DNA from: CAZTJA01 sp964613745
GTDB lineage: Bacteria; Desulfobacterota; Desulfomonilia; Desulfomonilales; Desulfomonilaceae
Assembly (NCBI GenBank): GCA_964613745.1
Contig: CAZTJA010000042.1
Coordinates: forward strand, 1 to 25,356
Direction of reading: 5' to 3'
Length of the DNA stretch: 25,356 bases
The notes under the pieces were generated by a model. The model was given only the letters and a program-made list of their open reading frames with translations, had not been told where the DNA came from and searched no databases. The translations under genes and the position numbers were made by a program. Below are positions 24,179 through 25,356 of this stretch, piece after piece. Each line of letters starts with the position of its first letter. Within the stretch, counting starts at the first letter, position 1.

Positions 24179-24733
24179 TCAAAAAGTAGGAGGACTTATT
24201 ACCCAGACCAATACCGTTTCGGTGGTGCCGGGATTCGTCCATGTATGTTCCACTGAAGAGCTGTAATAGAACGACTCGTTTTCGTTCACCAGATGAGAAA
24301 CACCGTTCAGTTCGATTTCGAGTTGTCCCTTCAAGACAATCCCGAATTCTTCACCCACATGCGAGTAGGATCCATGAGATCCTCCGCCGGGCTGAATCCG
24401 AGTAAAAAAAGGATGCATGCGCTTGTTTTTGTGATTGAGTACAAGAGATTGAATCTTTGCATTCCATCGTTCCAATTCGATGGTTTGTCTCTTATCTATA
24501 CGCAGAACCACAGGTTCATCATCCTGAACTTCTACAAAAAAGTCGGTGATCTTCGTCTTGAGTGCTTCAGCTATTTTCTTGAGGCTCGCAATAGACGGCG
24601 AAACCTTGCCGTTTTCGATCTGGGATATATACGCGTCGCTGCAACCCGCCTTCTCCGCGAGCTGTTTGAGCGTCAAATTGCTTCCCAAACGGAGCTGCTT
24701 GATTCTTATTCCTATTTCGGTTTCGACCGTCAT
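24179..24733 (-). CDS. XRE-family regulator with C-terminal cupin domain
   Basis: The 184-residue protein has an N-terminal helix-turn-helix of the XRE type (about residues 8-62: NLTLKQLAEKAGCSDAYISQ, IENGKVSPSIASLKKIAEAL) and a C-terminal cupin_2 domain (about 105-180) with the HVGEEFGIVLKGQLEIELNG core and the HTWTNPG strand. Such regulators usually sense a small metabolite in the cupin barrel and control the adjacent transport or catabolic genes. It sits at the head of the block, on the same strand, 139 bases before dctP, so it is a candidate controller of the operon and probably of its own promoter. The ribosome site is weak. The cupin ligand is unknown. Confidence 0.9.
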   Translation of the reverse strand: MTVETEIGIRIKQLRLGSNLTLKQLAEKAGCSDAYISQIENGKVSPSIASLKKIAEALKTKITDFFVEVQDDEPVVLRIDKRQTIELERWNAKIQSLVLNHKNKRMHPFFTRIQPGGGSHGSYSHVGEEFGIVLKGQLEIELNGVSHLVNENESFYYSSSVEHTWTNPGTTETVLVWVISPPTF

Positions 24734-25087
24734 CCGAATACCCGACTTAAGTATAATTTAATAAGTAAAGTATGTGTTAAGATTAGAAAGGTGTCAATAC
24801 TATTCGCAGGCAATAATCATCCTACATATTGGTATGATTTGCATCCATCATGGAGAGATTTCCTATGCCGGCAATAAACAAAATAATGAATTCAAAGGCA
24901 TAACGAATTTCGGCTCAAACAACCAATTTGTAGATTCACTTCACTGAAATATGTACAACTGAAAAATTTGCAATTTTGCGTCTGATATCCAAATTTCACC
25001 GCGCAAGCCGACAACGTGCGCATCTAATTCAGTTCTGGATTTGCTCACTCGATTTTAGTGTCGCTGAGCCACAACCACTCAAAGACA
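24734..25087. other. Intergenic region upstream of the regulator gene
   Basis: These 354 bases between the cobK/cbiJ stop and the regulator start hold no convincing gene; only frames shorter than about 20 codons occur, apart from antisense shadows. The left end is AT-rich, with CTTAAGT (24755-24761) and GTTAAG (24775-24780). A short palindrome AAAATTTGCAATTTT lies near 24964-24978. The candidate promoter below is the only clear signal. Confidence 0.5.
24769..24797 (-). promoter_or_regulatory. Candidate sigma-70-like promoter of the regulator (and operon)
   Basis: On the minus strand a perfect TTGACA (24792-24797) is followed after 17 bases by CATACT (24769-24774), four of six matches to TATAAT. 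Transcription would start near 24762, about 30 bases before the regulator ATG. The region just downstream has CTTAAGT and overlapping AGTAT repeats that may be an operator. Confidence 0.4.
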
Positions 25088-25356
25088 TTACCCGGCCGGG
25101 GAGGATTCATGCCCCTTGTTCGTCAACCCGCTCACAACCAAACATTCATCCACTAATTCGTCAATTCCGGTAATGACCTTATGGCCCGACGTTTCGGTTC
25201 TTTGAACGGCTACAACTTCGCACCCGCGAAGTTCGGCAGCTTTGAGTTTTTCTTCTACTCCGCCGACTATGCCGCTGTCTTTTGTAACCAGCACTCCGAT
25301 ACCGAACCGATCAATCACCATGCAATTATCTTCAACCGAGAACGGACCCCTGCCGG
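25088..25356 (-). CDS. C-terminus of precorrin-6A reductase (CobK/CbiJ), partial
   Basis: The last 89 codons are visible, read in-frame back to the window end. They contain GRGPFSVEDN and VLVTKDSGIVGGVEEKLKAA, which are the conserved C-terminal blocks of precorrin-6A (cobalt-precorrin-6A) reductase, the NADPH-dependent step of cobalamin ring synthesis. The N-terminal Rossmann part would lie beyond the window. The gene is on the same strand as the catabolic block but separated from the regulator by 354 bases, so it is probably the end of a different, cobalamin-related operon. An additional proline- and glycine-containing tail (about 30 residues) follows the family core. Confidence 0.85.
   Translation of the reverse strand, partial: GRGPFSVEDNCMVIDRFGIGVLVTKDSGIVGGVEEKLKAAELRGCEVVAVQRTETSGHKVITGIDELVDECLVVSGLTNKGHESSPAG

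Noticed and set aside
25091..25100. CCCGGCCGGG palindrome
   Set aside because: It lies inside the cobK/cbiJ coding end, and no T-tract follows, so it is not supported as a terminator.
1..25356. tRNA, rRNA, CRISPR arrays, insertion sequences
   Set aside because: I looked on both strands and saw no tRNA T-arm-like set, no regularly spaced repeats and no transposase or prophage genes.
25088..25356. Cobalamin gene as evidence for the B12-dependent methyleneglutarate mutase route
   Set aside because: Cobalamin synthesis serves many enzymes, and 354 bases with a new promoter separate it from the operon; no mutase gene is present.

Overview
The window is about 25.4 kb of bacterial DNA of moderate GC. 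It comes from a draft assembly: two runs of exactly 100 N (2452-2551 and 19295-19394) are the usual placeholder for gaps of unknown length, and both interrupt genes. The gene mix (TRAP transporter, multi-PAS hybrid kinase, Mo hydroxylase, CaiB/BaiF-type enzyme, bd oxidase in a strict-anaerobe-like background) suggests a Desulfobacterota (deltaproteobacterial) anaerobe. That placement is inference; there is no rRNA or marker gene.

Left part (1-12.1 kb) is a set of mostly unrelated genes: the C-terminus of a cytochrome c, a DinB-like protein, an orphan cydA without cydB, an AMACR-like CaiB/BaiF family enzyme with its C-terminus in a gap, an ABC (MacB/FtsX-type) permease without an ATPase, a Wzx-like flippase, a hybrid histidine kinase with six PAS domains, a PHP-domain phosphoesterase and an exported DsrE-like protein. 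A 20-codon RelE-like toxin remnant lies at 6528-6590.

Right part (12.2-24.7 kb) is one co-directional minus-strand block of at least eleven genes, read right to left: XRE-cupin regulator, TRAP transporter dctP-dctQ-dctM, MmsA-type aldehyde dehydrogenase, 2Fe-2S and FAD subunits of a molybdenum hydroxylase (both truncated by the gap), its molybdopterin subunit, enamidase, 6-hydroxynicotinate reductase, a UPF0280 (ApbE-like) protein and a PF06684 (DUF1185) protein. Enamidase and the reductase are the signature enzymes of the Eubacterium barkeri nicotinate pathway, so I read the block as an anaerobic nicotinate (or close N-heteroaromatic acid) catabolic operon: uptake by TRAP, hydroxylation to 6-hydroxynicotinate, reduction to 1,4,5,6-tetrahydro-6-oxonicotinate, ring opening to 2-formylglutarate plus ammonia.

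The lower pathway seems to differ from E. barkeri. None of its 2-(hydroxymethyl)glutarate, methyleneglutarate-mutase or dimethylmalate genes is in this window. Instead there is a methylmalonate-semialdehyde-dehydrogenase-type enzyme. As 2-formylglutarate is a substituted malonate semialdehyde, a decarboxylating, CoA-acylating conversion to glutaryl-CoA is an attractive prediction. The ApbE-like gene directly coupled to the reductase, an enzyme known to carry covalent flavin, suggests a dedicated flavinylation factor. The window ends in the C-terminus of precorrin-6A reductase (cobK/cbiJ).
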